Below, piece by piece: positions 37,592 through 51,057 of a stretch of DNA of 64,000 nt. The stretch spans positions 62,001 to 126,000 of the forward strand of contig OX457060.1 of the NCBI GenBank assembly GCA_949752795.1. Reading direction: 5' to 3'. The notes beneath the pieces were generated by a model. It ran no database searches. It saw nothing but the letters and a program-made list of their open reading frames with translations, and had not been told where the DNA came from. The position numbers and the translations under genes were made by a program. The stretch comes from Hyperoodon ampullatus (lineage: Eukaryota > Chordata > Mammalia > Artiodactyla > Ziphiidae). Position 1 is the first letter of the stretch, and every line of letters begins with the position of its first letter.

Positions 37592-40500
37592 TTTCCCAAA
37601 CAGCAGCTTTAAACCCAGTGCTAATGGTCACTAAATATTCACACTCATTTCAGGCATGTAAATGACACCTGCACTCCAAAAACATCCTGGGGTCGAAAAT
37701 CGATGAAAAACTTTAAAAGGGCAACGTTCCAAGAAGACAATTTCAAGAGGTTTATTGTACTCACTGGTTTTTTTCCTGTTTTTTGTTTAAGAGAACTAAA
37801 AACGGTGTGGCAAAATGCTGAACATTAGGAATTATTAAAGACATGCAAATCCAAATTACAAAAACCTATCAGCTCACACCAGTCAGAATGGCCATCAGCA
37901 AAAATTCTGCAAACAATAAATGCTGAAGGAGCTGTGCAGAAATGCGTATGCTCGGTTCAAAGAGGGACATGGTAAGAGCCAGTAATGAAAACACAAAGGT
38001 TATTCTTTGAAAAGGTAAATATTGAGCTACCATTCAATCAAGCCTACCCACTGCCGGGCCTATCGCCTGAGAGGATGAGGATCCAAAAGTCACAGGCTGG
38101 CAATCCTGCACTCCAGCAATATTTACCATAGGCAACACTTGGAAGCATCGAAAGTGTCCATCCACAGAGGAATGCACAAAGAAGAAGTGGTCCATATACA
38201 CAACGGAATACGACTCCAATAAAAAATATACATTCAATTTAAAAAACAAACATAAGTAAGGAGACATCAGCATTTGGGGGTTTATCCAGGCACATTCCTC
38301 TCTAATTTATAACCGAGGAAAACCACTGGCAGGAAGGTCTGTTTCCCTAGTTACCAGAGTGGGAATAGCAGAAATGCTGCCGCCCTCTGCCCGTTACCTG
38401 CAACAGAAGCTTTAAAACCTGTGCTAAGTGTCACTTCATATGCACAAGTACTGCTGGGCTGTAAATGAAACCTGCCCTCAAAATGTCTTGAGGGAGGTAA
38501 TGGCCAAAATATCTCAAAATGTGGCACGTACTTCAAGAAAACAATATGAAGACGTAAGCTGTACTCAAAGTTTTAAGAAAAAAAGGAAATGCCGGAAAGG
38601 TCAATTTCAAGCGATTATGAGATGCATGCAAATCCAACCGCAAACAGGTACCAGCTCACACCAGTGAGAATAAACTTCAGCAAAAATCTACAAGCAATAA
38701 ATGCTGAAGGGTTTGTGGAGAAGTGCATACCCTCAACGTTAAGTGGGACGTGACCTGGTAAGAGCCACTAATGAGAGCAGAATGGAGGTGCCTTTACATG
38801 GTAAACATTTTGCTACCATATGATCCAGCAGGCCCACTCCTGGGCCTATAAACTAAGAAGACAGAATTGGAAAGACACAGGCAGGCAAATCTGCACCGCA
38901 GCCGTATTACAATAGCCAAGACATGGAAGCAACCAATAAGTCCATCAACAGATGAGTGGACAAAGAAGAACTGGTACATGTACAGATGGAATATCAGACA
39001 AGGAAAAAAATGACACAATGCCATTTGGAGCACCGTAGATGAGTCTAGAGGTGATCACGCAACTTGTAGTAAGCCAGAAGGCGAAAGACACATATCCTAT
39101 GATATCACTGATAGGTGTGACCTAAAAATTGACACCAGTGAAGATATTTCCACAGAGAAAGGCAATCACAGATTCATTAAACAACCTTATGTTTCAGCAA
39201 TGGAAAGGTGTGAGGATTGGATACATGAGGTTGCTGGGGTTAACAGAGATATACAAACACAGGTGAAGTATATAATCACCAAAGACCTACGGAATACCAA
39301 GAGAAGACAACTCAACATTCTGTCGTAACCTACATGGGAAAAGGATCTGAAGAAGAACTGATATATGTATATGTGTAAAAGAACGACATCTTGCACACCT
39401 AGAACAAGCAAAACATTTTAATCAAACTTGCTGTGATAAGAAATTAAAATTAAATTAAAGAAACGAATAAGAAGTAGTGAGACATAAACTTAAGGGGCTC
39501 TTTCCTGGCACATTCCATTCAAATTTACAACCTAGAACAGGACATACATTGAGGCTCTGCTACCCTAGTAACCAGATTTGGTAAAGGAGAACTGCTCCCG
39601 CCTTGTGGCCGTTTCACACAACAGCAGCTCTAAACCCAGGGCTAACGGTTACTTGATATTCAAAATAATTGCAGGCCTGTAAATGACACGTGCCCTCAAA
39701 ACAAATCCTTCGGTGATAAATCGAGCAAAAATCTCAAAAGACGTGTATATCTCAAAACGACAATTTCAAGAGGCATATTATATGCGCATTTTCCCTTCTG
39801 TTTCATTTATGTCTTTTTTCTTGTTAAAAAATGGCATGGAAATAGGCTCAACATCAGTAATTAATAAACCATGAAAATCCAGTGTACAAAGAGGTTCACT
39901 TCACAGCCGTCAGAATCATCATCACCAAAAAAGTCTACAAAGAATAAATGCTGAAGGGGTCATAGAGAGCTGCGTACCTGCTAGCTGCTGGTGGGATGTA
40001 ACCTGGTAAGAGCCAATAGTGAGAACAGAATGGAGGTGCGTTTAAAGGTAAAAATTGAGCCACCATGTTATCTGGTAGGCCCTTTCATACGCCTATCACC
40101 TGAGTAGACCAGAATCAAAAAGACACAGGCTGGCAATCCTGCACTGCAGCATCATTTAACATAGCCAAGACGTGGAAGAAACTAAAATGTCCAGCAACAG
40201 AAAAATGAACAAAGAAAAAGTGTCCATGTACACAATGCAATATTAGCCATGGAAAACAATGAAACAGTGCCGTTTGCACCACCATAGAAAGACCTACAGT
40301 TAAACCCCCAATTTTAAGTAAGGAAGAAACCGAAAAACAGATAATCTATCATATCAATTATAGGTGTTACCTAAAAATTGATACCCATGAAATTATTTCC
40401 AAGAGGAGGACACGCATGGATTAGGAAAACAAAACTATGTTTAACCAAATGCAAAAGTGTAAGGAATGGATGAATTAGCAGATGGGGGTTTACAGACATG

Positions 40501-41820
40501 TACTGACACATATGAAATATATGTCACAAAATAACTATGGAATACCAAGAGAGGTGTACTCAACACTCTCTAATAACCTACACGGGAAAGGATCCACAGA
40601 TGAATAGTTAGATACATAGGTATAATGAATCAGATTTTGTACACCTAAAAGAAAAAACATTTTTATCAACTTTGCTCTGATAATCAGTCAAAATTAAATT
40701 TAAATAACAAACAAGAAGTAAGGAGATATAAGCTCTTGGGGGTTTGCCCTGGCACATTCCACTCTAACTTGCAGCCTACTAACAGGATTTCCAGAAAAGC
40801 TCTGTTGCCCCCAAAACCTCGAGTTGGAAATGCAGAAGTGCTGCCGCCTTGTGGCTGTTTTCCGCAAGAGTGGACTTAAACCCACAGCTAACAGTCACTT
40901 AACATTCACAAGGACACAGGGCTGTAAGGACACCTGCCGTCCAAAAATTGTGGTGAGGTAGGGAATGGACAAAAAAATTCAAAACTGGTAAAATTTTCAA
41001 GGAGATAGTACGAAGAGGTAAGTTTTACTCACTCTTTTTAGAAAACAAGGAAAATGGATAAAAGCTCAACATCAGGAATTATGAGACTCATGCAACTCGA
41101 ACCTACAAAAAGGTTTCAACTCACGCTAGTCAACTACCATCAGCAAAAGTTCTACAAACAATAAATGCTGAAGGGGTTTTAGAGAACTGTGTACCCTCTA
41201 GCTGCTGGTGAGATGTAAAGTGGTAACAGCCAATAATGAGAACAGAAAGGAGCTGCATTTCAAAGTAAAAATTGAGCCACCGTTCCATCCAGCAGGCCCA
41301 CCGCTGAGCCTCTCGCCTCAGAAGACCAGAGTCACGAAGGCACAGGCTGCAACAGCTGCACTGCAGGAATTTTCCCAATAGCCAAGACACGGAAGCAGGC
41401 AAAATGTCCATCAACAGATGAATGGATAAAAAACAAGTGGTCCATGTACACAATGAACATTAGCCATGGACAAAAATGAAACACTGCTCTTTGAGGCACC
41501 ATAGAGGAGCCTAGAGATAATCACAGAACATGAAGTAAGTCGGAAAGCAAAAGACACAAACTATGATATCACTTATAGGCGTTATCTAACAACTGACACA
41601 AGTGAACATACTTCCACAGAGAAAGACACTCACAGACTTAGGAAACATACTATGCTTATCTAAAAGGAAAGGTGCGGGTAATAGGTAAATTAAGATTAAG
41701 GTTGCCATTCGTGTACAAATACCTATTAAATACATATATCAAAAAGACAGACCATATAGCAAGGGAGGTCTACCGAACACGCTGCAGTAATTTACATGAG
41801 AAGAGGATCTGTACATTAAC

Positions 41821-41850
41821 GTATATATATATGTATATATATATATATAT
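41821..41850. repeat. TA microsatellite, unit 10: GT (AT)5 GT (AT)8
   Basis: The first dinucleotide is GT by an A-to-G change at 41821, and the tract is short (14 dinucleotides besides the usual GT); unit length 4486. Confidence 0.97.
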
Positions 41851-42058
41851 GAAAAAATCAATCAGATTGTGTATACCTAGGACAACCAATATTCTAATGA
41901 TTATCCCGATTAAAAAAACTAAAACAAAGAACAAGAAATAAAGTGACATAAACTTATGGGTTTTTTTTACTGGCACATTCCCTTCTAATTTACACCCTGG
42001 CAACAGGACTTCCAAAAAGGCTCTGCTGACCTAGTAACCAGATTTGGGAATGGAGAAA

Positions 42059-42077
42059 TGCTGCCCCCTTGTGGCCG
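42059..42077 (-). promoter_or_regulatory. CTCF-like motif, monomer B, unit 10
   Basis: Same 19 bases and orientation as at 1643-1661. Confidence 0.45.
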
Positions 42078-45000
42078 TTTCCCAAACAGCAGCTTTAAAC
42101 CCAGTGCTAATGGTCACTAAATATTCACACTCATTTCAGGCATGTAAATGACACCTGCACTCCAAAAACATCCTGGGGTCGAAAATCGATGAAAAACTTT
42201 AAAAGGGCAACGTTCCAAGAAGACAATTTCAAGAGGTTTATTGTACTCACTGGTTTTTTTCCTGTTTTTTGTTTAAGAGAACTAAAAACGGTGTGGCAAA
42301 ATGCTGAACATTAGGAATTATTAAAGACATGCAAATCCAAATTACAAAAACCTATCAGCTCACACCAGTCAGAATGGCCATCAGCAAAAATTCTGCAAAC
42401 AATAAATGCTGAAGGAGCTGTGCAGAAATGCGTATGCTCGGTTCAAAGAGGGACATGGTAAGAGCCAGTAATGAAAACACAAAGGTTATTCTTTGAAAAG
42501 GTAAATATTGAGCTACCATTCAATCAAGCCTACCCACTGCCGGGCCTATCGCCTGAGAGGATGAGGATCCAAAAGTCACAGGCTGGCAATCCTGCACTCC
42601 AGCAATATTTACCATAGGCAACACTTGGAAGCATCGAAAGTGTCCATCCACAGAGGAATGCACAAAGAAGAAGTGGTCCATATACACAACGGAATACGAC
42701 TCCAATAAAAAATATACATTCAATTTAAAAAACAAACATAAGTAAGGAGACATCAGCATTTGGGGGTTTATCCAGGCACATTCCTCTCTAATTTATAACC
42801 GAGGAAAACCACTGGCAGGAAGGTCTGTTTCCCTAGTTACCAGAGTGGGAATAGCAGAAATGCTGCCGCCCTCTGCCCGTTACCTGCAACAGAAGCTTTA
42901 AAACCTGTGCTAAGTGTCACTTCATATGCACAAGTACTGCTGGGCTGTAAATGAAACCTGCCCTCAAAATGTCTTGAGGGAGGTAATGGCCAAAATATCT
43001 CAAAATGTGGCACGTACTTCAAGAAAACAATATGAAGACGTAAGCTGTACTCAAAGTTTTAAGAAAAAAAGGAAATGCCGGAAAGGTCAATTTCAAGCGA
43101 TTATGAGATGCATGCAAATCCAACCGCAAACAGGTACCAGCTCACACCAGTGAGAATAAACTTCAGCAAAAATCTACAAGCAATAAATGCTGAAGGGTTT
43201 GTGGAGAAGTGCATACCCTCAACGTTAAGTGGGACGTGACCTGGTAAGAGCCACTAATGAGAGCAGAATGGAGGTGCCTTTACATGGTAAACATTTTGCT
43301 ACCATATGATCCAGCAGGCCCACTCCTGGGCCTATAAACTAAGAAGACAGAATTGGAAAGACACAGGCAGGCAAATCTGCACCGCAGCCGTATTACAATA
43401 GCCAAGACATGGAAGCAACCAATAAGTCCATCAACAGATGAGTGGACAAAGAAGAACTGGTACATGTACAGATGGAATATCAGACAAGGAAAAAAATGAC
43501 ACAATGCCATTTGGAGCACCGTAGATGAGTCTAGAGGTGATCACGCAACTTGTAGTAAGCCAGAAGGCGAAAGACACATATCCTATGATATCACTGATAG
43601 GTGTGACCTAAAAATTGACACCAGTGAAGATATTTCCACAGAGAAAGGCAACCACAGATTCATTAAACAACCTTATGTTTCAGCAATGGAAAGGTGTGAG
43701 GATTGGATACATGAGGTTGCTGGGGTTAACAGAGATATACAAACACAGGTGAAGTATATAATCACCAAAGACCTACGGAATACCAAGAGAAGACAACTCA
43801 ACATTCTGTCGTAACCTACATGGGAAAAGGATCTGAAGAAGAACTGATATATGTATATGTGTAAAAGAACGACATCTTGCACACCTAGAACAAGCAAAAC
43901 ATTTTAATCAAACTTGCTGTGATAAGAAATTAAAATTAAATTAAAGAAACGAATAAGAAGTAGTGAGACATAAACTTAAGGGGCTCTTTCCTGGCACATT
44001 CCATTCAAATTTACAACCTAGAACAGGACATACATTGAGGCTCTGTTACCCTAGTAACCAGATTTGGTAAAGGAGAACTGCTCCCGCCTTGTGGCCGTTT
44101 CACACAACAGCAGCTCTAAACCCAGGGCTAACGGTTACTTGATATTCAAAATAATTGCAGGCCTGTAAATGACACGTGCCCTCAAAACAAATCCTTCGGT
44201 GATAAATCGAGCAAAAATCTCAAAAGACGTGTATATCTCAAAACGACAATTTCAAGAGGCATATTATATGCGCATTTTCCCTTCTGTTTCATTTATGTCT
44301 TTTTTCTTGTTAAAAAATGGCATGGAAATAGGCTCAACATCAGTAATTAATAAACCATGAAAATCCAGTGTACAAAGAGGTTCACTTCACAGCCGTCAGA
44401 ATCATCATCACCAAAAAAGTCTACAAAGAATAAATGCTGAAGGGGTCATAGAGAGCTGCGTACCTGCTAGCTGCTGGTGGGATGTAACCTGGTAAGAGCC
44501 AATAGTGAGAACAGAATGGAGGTGCGTTTAAAGGTAAAAATTGAGCCACCGTGTTATCTGGTAGGCCCTTTCATACGCCTATCACCTGAGTAGACCAGAA
44601 TCAAAAAGACACAGGCTGGCAATCCTGCACTGCAGCATCATTTAACATAGCCAAGACGTGGAAGAAACTAAAATGTCCAGCAACAGAAAAATGAACAAAG
44701 AAAAAGTGTCCATGTACACAATGCAATATTAGCCATGGAAAACAATGAAACAGTGCCGTTTGCACCACCATAGAAAGACCTACAGTTAAACCCCCAATTT
44801 TAAGTAAGGAAGAAACCGAAAAACAGATAATCTATCATATCAATTATAGGTGTTACCTAAAAATTGATACCCATGAAATTATTTCCAAGAGGAGGACACG
44901 CATGGATTAGGAAAACAAAACTATGTTTAACCAAATGCAAAAGTGTAAGGAATGGATGAATTAGCAGATGGGGGTTTACAGACATGTACTGACACATATG

Positions 45001-46306
45001 AAATATATGTCACAAAATAACTATGGAATACCAAGAGAGGTGTACTCAACACTCTCTAATAACCTACACGGGAAAGGATCCACAGATGAATAGTTAGATA
45101 CATAGGTATAATGAATCAGATTTTGTACACCTAAAAGAAAAAACATTTTTATCAACTTTGCTCTGATAATCAGTCAAAATTAAATTTAAATAACAAACAA
45201 GAAGTAAGGAGATATAAGCTCTTGGGGGTTTGCCCTGGCACATTCCACTCTAACTTGCAGCCTACTAACAGGATTTCCAGAAAAGCTCTGTTGCCCCCAA
45301 AACCTCGAGTTGGAAATGCAGAAGTGCTGCCGCCTTGTGGCTGTTTTCCACAAGAGTGGACTTAAACCCACAGCTAACAGTCACTTAACATTCACAAGGA
45401 CACAGGGCTGTAAGGACACCTGCCGTCCAAAAATTGTGGTGAGGTAGGGAATGGACAAAAAAATTCAAAACTGGTAAAATTTTCAAGGAGATAGTACGAA
45501 GAGGTAAGTTTTACTCACTCTTTTTAGAAAACAAGGAAAATGGATAAAAGCTCAACATCAGGAATTATGAGACTCATGCAACTCGAACCTACAAAAAGGT
45601 TTCAACTCACGCTAGTCAACTACCATCAGCAAAAGTTCTACAAACAATAAATGCTGAAGGGGTTTTAGAGAACTGTGTACCCTCTAGCTGCTGGTGAGAT
45701 GTAAAGTGGTAACAGCCAATAATGAGAACAGAAAGGAGCTGCATTTCAAAGTAAAAATTGAGCCACCGTTCCATCCAGCAGGCCCACCGCTGAGCCTCTC
45801 GCCTCAGAAGACCAGAGTCACGAAGGCACAGGCTGCAACAGCTGCACTGCAGGAATTTTCCCAATAGCCAAGACACGGAAGCAGGCAAAATGTCCATCAA
45901 CAGATGAATGGATAAAAAACAAGTGGTCCATGTACACAATGAACATTAGCCATGGACAAAAATGAAACACTGCTCTTTGAGGCACCATAGAGGAGCCTAG
46001 AGATAATCACAGAACATGAAGTAAGTCGGAAAGCAAAAGACACAAACTATGATATCACTTATAGGCGTTATCTAACAACTGACACAAGTGAACATACTTC
46101 CACAGAGAAAGACACTCACAGACTTAGGAAACATACTATGCTTATCTAAAAGGAAAGGTGCGGGTAATAGGTAAATTAAGATTAAGGTTGCCATTCGTGT
46201 ACAAATACCTATTAAATACATATATCAAAAAGACAGACCATATAGCAAGGGAGGTCTACCGAACACGCTGCAGTAATTTACATGAGAAGAGGATCTGTAC
46301 ATTAAC

Positions 46307-46337
<31 letters not shown>

Positions 46338-46342
46338 TATAT
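46307..46342. repeat. TA microsatellite, unit 11: (AT)6 GT (AT)11
   Basis: 17 dinucleotides besides the GT; same allele as unit 3. Confidence 0.97.
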
Positions 46343-46550
46343 GAAAAAATCAATCAGATTGTGTATACCTAGGACAACCAATATTCTAATGATTATCCCG
46401 ATTAAAAAAACTAAAACAAAGAACAAGAAATAAAGTGACATAAACTTATGGGGTTTTTTTACTGGCACATTCCCTTCTAATTTACACCCTGGCAACAGGA
46501 CTTCCAAAAAGGCTCTGCTGACCTAGTAACCAGATTTGGGAATGGAGAAA

Positions 46551-46569
46551 TGCTGCCCCCTTGTGGCCG
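46551..46569 (-). promoter_or_regulatory. CTCF-like motif, monomer B, unit 11
   Basis: Same 19 bases and orientation as at 1643-1661. Confidence 0.45.
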
Positions 46570-49500
46570 TTTCCCAAACAGCAGCTTTAAACCCAGTGCT
46601 AATGGTCACTAAATATTCACACTCATTTCAGGCATGTAAATGACACCTGCACTCCAAAAACATCCTGGGGTCGAAAATCGATGAAAAACTTTAAAAGGGC
46701 AACGTTCCAAGAAGACAATTTCAAGAGGTTTATTGTACTCACTGGTTTTTTTCCTGTTTTTTGTTTAAGAGAACTAAAAACGGTGTGGCAAAATGCTGAA
46801 CATTAGGAATTATTAAAGACATGCAAATCCAAATTACAAAAACCTATCAGCTCACACCAGTCAGAATGGCCACCAGCAAAAATTCTGCAAACAATAAATG
46901 CTGAAGGAGTTGTGCAGAAATGCGTATGCTCGGTTCAAAGAGGGACATGGTAAGAGCCAGTAATGAAAACACAAAGGTTATTCTTTGAAAAGGTAAATAT
47001 TGAGCTACCATTCAATCAAGCCTACCCACTGCCGGGCCTATCGCCTGAGAGGATGAGAATCCAAAAGTCACAGGCTGGCAATCCTGCACTCCAGCAATAT
47101 TTACCATAGGCAACACTTGGAAGCATCGAAAGTGTCCATCCACAGAGGAATGCACAAAGAAGAAGTGGTCCATATACACAACGGAATACGACTCCAATAA
47201 AAAATATACATTCAATTTAAAAAACAAACATAAGTAAGGAGACATCAGCATTTGGGGGTTTATCCAGGCACATTCCTCTCTAATTTATAACCGAGGAAAA
47301 CCACTGGCAGGAAGGTCTGTTTCCCTAGTTACCAGAGTGGGAATAGCAGAAATGCTGCCGCCCTCTGCCCGTTACCTGCAACAGAAGCTTTAAAACCTGT
47401 GCTAAGTGTCACTTCATATGCACAAGTACTGCTGGGCTGTAAATGAAACCTGCCCTCAAAATGTCTTGAGGGAGGTAATGGCCAAAATATCTCAAAATGT
47501 GGCACGTACTTCAAGAAAACAATATGAAGACGTAAGCTGTACTCAAAGTTTTAAGAAAAAAAGGAAATGCCGGAAAGGTCAATTTCAAGCGATTATGAGA
47601 TGCATGCAAATCCAACCGCAAACAGGTACCAGCTCACACCAGTGAGAATAAACTTCAGCAAAAATCTACAAGCAATAAATGCTGAAGGGTTTGTGGAGAA
47701 GTGCATACCCTCAACGTTAAGTGGGACGTGACCTGGTAAGAGCCACTAATGAGAGCAGAATGGAGGTGCCTTTACATGGTAAACATTTTGCTACCATATG
47801 ATCCAGCAGGCCCACTCCTGGGCCTATAAACTAAGAAGACAGAATTGGAAAGACACAGGCAGGCAAATCTGCACCGCAGCCGTATTACAATAGCCAAGAC
47901 ATGGAAGCAACCAATAAGTCCATCAACAGATGAGTGGACAAAGAAGAACTGGTACATGTACAGATGGAATATCAGACAAGGAAAAAAATGACACAATGCC
48001 ATTTGGAGCACCGTAGATGAGTCTAGAGGTGATCACGCAACTTGTAGTAAGCCAGAAGGCGAAAGACACATATCCTATGATATCACTGATAGGTGTGACC
48101 TAAAAATTGACACCAGTGAAGATATTTCCACAGAGAAAGGCAATCACAGATTCATTAAACAACCTTATGTTTCAGCAATGGAAAGGTGTGAGGATTGGAT
48201 ACATGAGGTTGCTGGGGTTAACAGAGATATACAAACACAGGTGAAGTATATAATCACCAAAGACCTACGGAATACCAAGAGAAGACAACTCAACATTCTG
48301 TCGTAACCTACATGGGAAAAGGATCTGAAGAAGAACTGATATATGTATATGTGTAAAAGAACGACATCTTGCACACCTAGAACAAGCAAAACATTTTAAT
48401 CAAACTTGCTGTGATAAGAAATTAAAATTAAATTAAAGAAACGAATAAGAAGTAGTGAGACATAAACTTAAGGGGCTCTTTCCTGGCACATTCCATTCAA
48501 ATTTACAACCTAGAACAGGACATACATTGAGGCTCTGTTACCCTAGTAACCAGATTTGGTAAAGGAGAACTGCTCCCGCCTTGTGGCCGTTTCACACAAC
48601 AGCAGCTCTAAACCCAGGGCTAACGGTTACTTGATATTCAAAATAATTGCAGGCCTGTAAATGACACGTGCCCTCAAAACAAATCCTTCGGTGATAAATC
48701 GAGCAAAAATCTCAAAAGACGTGTATATCTCAAAACGACAATTTCAAGAGGCATATTATATGCGCATTTTCCCTTCTGTTTCATTTATGTCTTTTTTCTT
48801 GTTAAAAAATGGCATGGAAATAGGCTCAACATCAGTAATTAATAAACCATGAAAATCCAGTGTACAAAGAGGTTCACTTCACAGCCGTCAGAATCATCAT
48901 CACCAAAAAAGTCTACAAAGAATAAATGCTGAAGGGGTCATAGAGAGCTGCGTACCTGCTAGCTGCTGGTGGGATGTAACCTGGTAAGAGCCAATAGTGA
49001 GAACAGAATGGAGGTGCGTTTAAAGGTAAAAATTGAGCCACCATGTTATCTGGTAGGCCCTTTCATACGCCTATCACCTGAGTAGACCAGAATCAAAAAG
49101 ACACAGGCTGGCAATCCTGCACTGCAGCATCATTTAACATAGCCAAGACGTGGAAGAAACTAAAATGTCCAGCAACAGAAAAATGAACAAAGAAAAAGTG
49201 TCCATGCACACAATGCAATATTAGCCATGGAAAACAAAGAAACAGTGCCGTTTGCACCACCATAGAAAGACCTACAGTTAAACCCCCAATTTTAAGTAAG
49301 GAAGAAACCGAAAAACAGATAATCTATCATATCAATTATAGGTGTTACCTAAAAATTGATACCCATGAAATTATTTCCAAGAGGAGGACACGCATGGATT
49401 AGGAAAACAAAACTATGTTTAACCAAATGCAAAAGTGTAAGGAATGGATGAATTAGCAGATGGGGGTTTACAGACATGTACTGACACATATGAAATATAT

Positions 49501-50798
49501 GTCACAAAATAACTATGGAATACCAAGAGAGGTGTACTCAACACTCTCTAATAACCTACACGGGAAAGGATCCACAGATGAATAGTTAGATACATAGGTA
49601 TAATGAATCAGATTTTGTACACCTAAAAGAAAAAACATTTTTATCAACTTTGCTCTGATAATCAGTCAAAATTAAATTTAAATAACAAACAAGAAGTAAG
49701 GAGATATAAGCTCTTGGGGGTTTGCCCTGGCACATTCCACTCTAACTTGCAGCCTACTAACAGGATTTCCAGAAAAGCTCTGTTGCCCCCAAAACCTCGA
49801 GTTGGAAATGCAGAAGTGCTGCCGCCTTGTGGCTGTTTTCCGCAAGAGTGGACTTAAACCCACAGCTAACAGTCACTTAACATTCACAAGGACACAGGGC
49901 TGTAAGGACACCTGCCGTCCAAAAATTGTGGTGAGGTAGGGAATGGACAAAAAAATTCAAAACTGGTAAAATTTTCAAGGAGATAGTACGAAGAGGTAAG
50001 TTTTACTCACTCTTTTTAGAAAACAAGGAAAATGGATAAAAGCTCAACATCAGGAATTATGAGACTCATGCAACTCGAACCTACAAAAAGGTTTCAACTC
50101 ACGCTAGTCAACTACCATCAGCAAAAGTTCTACAAACAATAAATGCTGAAGGGGTTTTAGAGAACTGTGTACCCTCTAGCTGCTGGTGAGATGTAAAGTG
50201 GTAACAGCCAATAATGAGAACAAAAAGGAGCTGCATTTCAAAGTAAAAATTGAGCCACCGTTCCATCCAGCAGGCCCACCGCTGAGCCTCTCACCTCAGA
50301 AGACCAGAGTCACGAAGGCACAGGCTGCAACAGCTGCACTGCAGGAATTTTCCCAATAGCCAAGACACGGAAGCAGGCAAAATGTCCATCAACAGATGAA
50401 TGGATAAAAAACAAGTGGTCCATGTACACAATGAACATTAGCCATGGACAAAAATGAAACACTGCTCTTTGAGGCACCATAGAGGAGCCTAGAGATAATC
50501 ACAGAACATGAAGTAAGTCGGAAAGCAAAAGACACAAACTATGATATCACTTATAGGCGTTATCTAACAACTGACACAAGTGAACATACTTCCACAGAGA
50601 AAGACACTCACAGACTTAGGAAACATACTATGCTTATCTAAAAGGAAAGGTGCGGGTAATAGGTAAATTAAGATTAAGGTTGCCATTCGTGTACAAATAC
50701 CTATTAAATACATATATCAAAAAGACAGACCATATAGCAAGGGAGGTCTACCGAACACGCTGCAGTAATTTACATGAGAAGAGGATCTGTACATTAAC

Positions 50799-50829
<31 letters not shown>

Positions 50830-50830
50830 T
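50799..50830. repeat. TA microsatellite, unit 12: (AT)6 GT (AT)9
   Basis: 15 dinucleotides besides the GT. Confidence 0.97.
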
Positions 50831-51038
50831 GAAAAAATCAATCAGATTGTGTATACCTAGGACAACCAATATTCTAATGATTATCCCGATTAAAAAAACT
50901 AAAACAAAGAACAAGAAATAAAGTGACATAAACTTATGGGTTTTTTTTACTGGCACATTCCCTTCTAATTTACACCCTGGCAACAGGACTTCCAAAAAGG
51001 CTCTGCTGACCTAGTAACCAGATTTGGGAATGGAGAAA

Positions 51039-51057
51039 TGCTGCCCCCTTGTGGCCG
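51039..51057 (-). promoter_or_regulatory. CTCF-like motif, monomer B, unit 12
   Basis: Same 19 bases and orientation as at 1643-1661. Confidence 0.45.

Larger units (their letters stand above)
36227..40714 (+). repeat. Higher-order repeat unit 9 (4488 bp)
   Basis: Monomers start at A 36227, B 37449, C 38253 and D 39471. There are 15 TA dinucleotides. Marker alleles are A/G/G/T/C/G/C/C/A. A private T at 36793 replaces the C of a CpG. The extra GGATCC is at 38079. Confidence 0.95.
40715..45200 (+). repeat. Higher-order repeat unit 10 (4486 bp)
   Basis: Monomers start at A 40715, B 41935, C 42739 and D 43957. The tract totals 14 dinucleotides, the first changed from AT to GT at 41821. Marker alleles are G/G/G/T/C/G/C/T/G. 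The B monomer matches units 9 and 14, while the D monomer matches units 1 and 2, so this is a clear mosaic. C at 43652 is private. The extra GGATCC is at 42565. Confidence 0.95.
45201..49692 (+). repeat. Higher-order repeat unit 11 (4492 bp)
   Basis: Monomers start at A 45201, B 46427, C 47231 and D 48449. There are 17 TA dinucleotides. Marker alleles are A/G/G/C/T/A/C/T/A. It shares the G-run variant (G at 46453) with unit 4. Private changes are C at 49207 and a transversion to A at 49238, both in monomer D. Confidence 0.95.
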
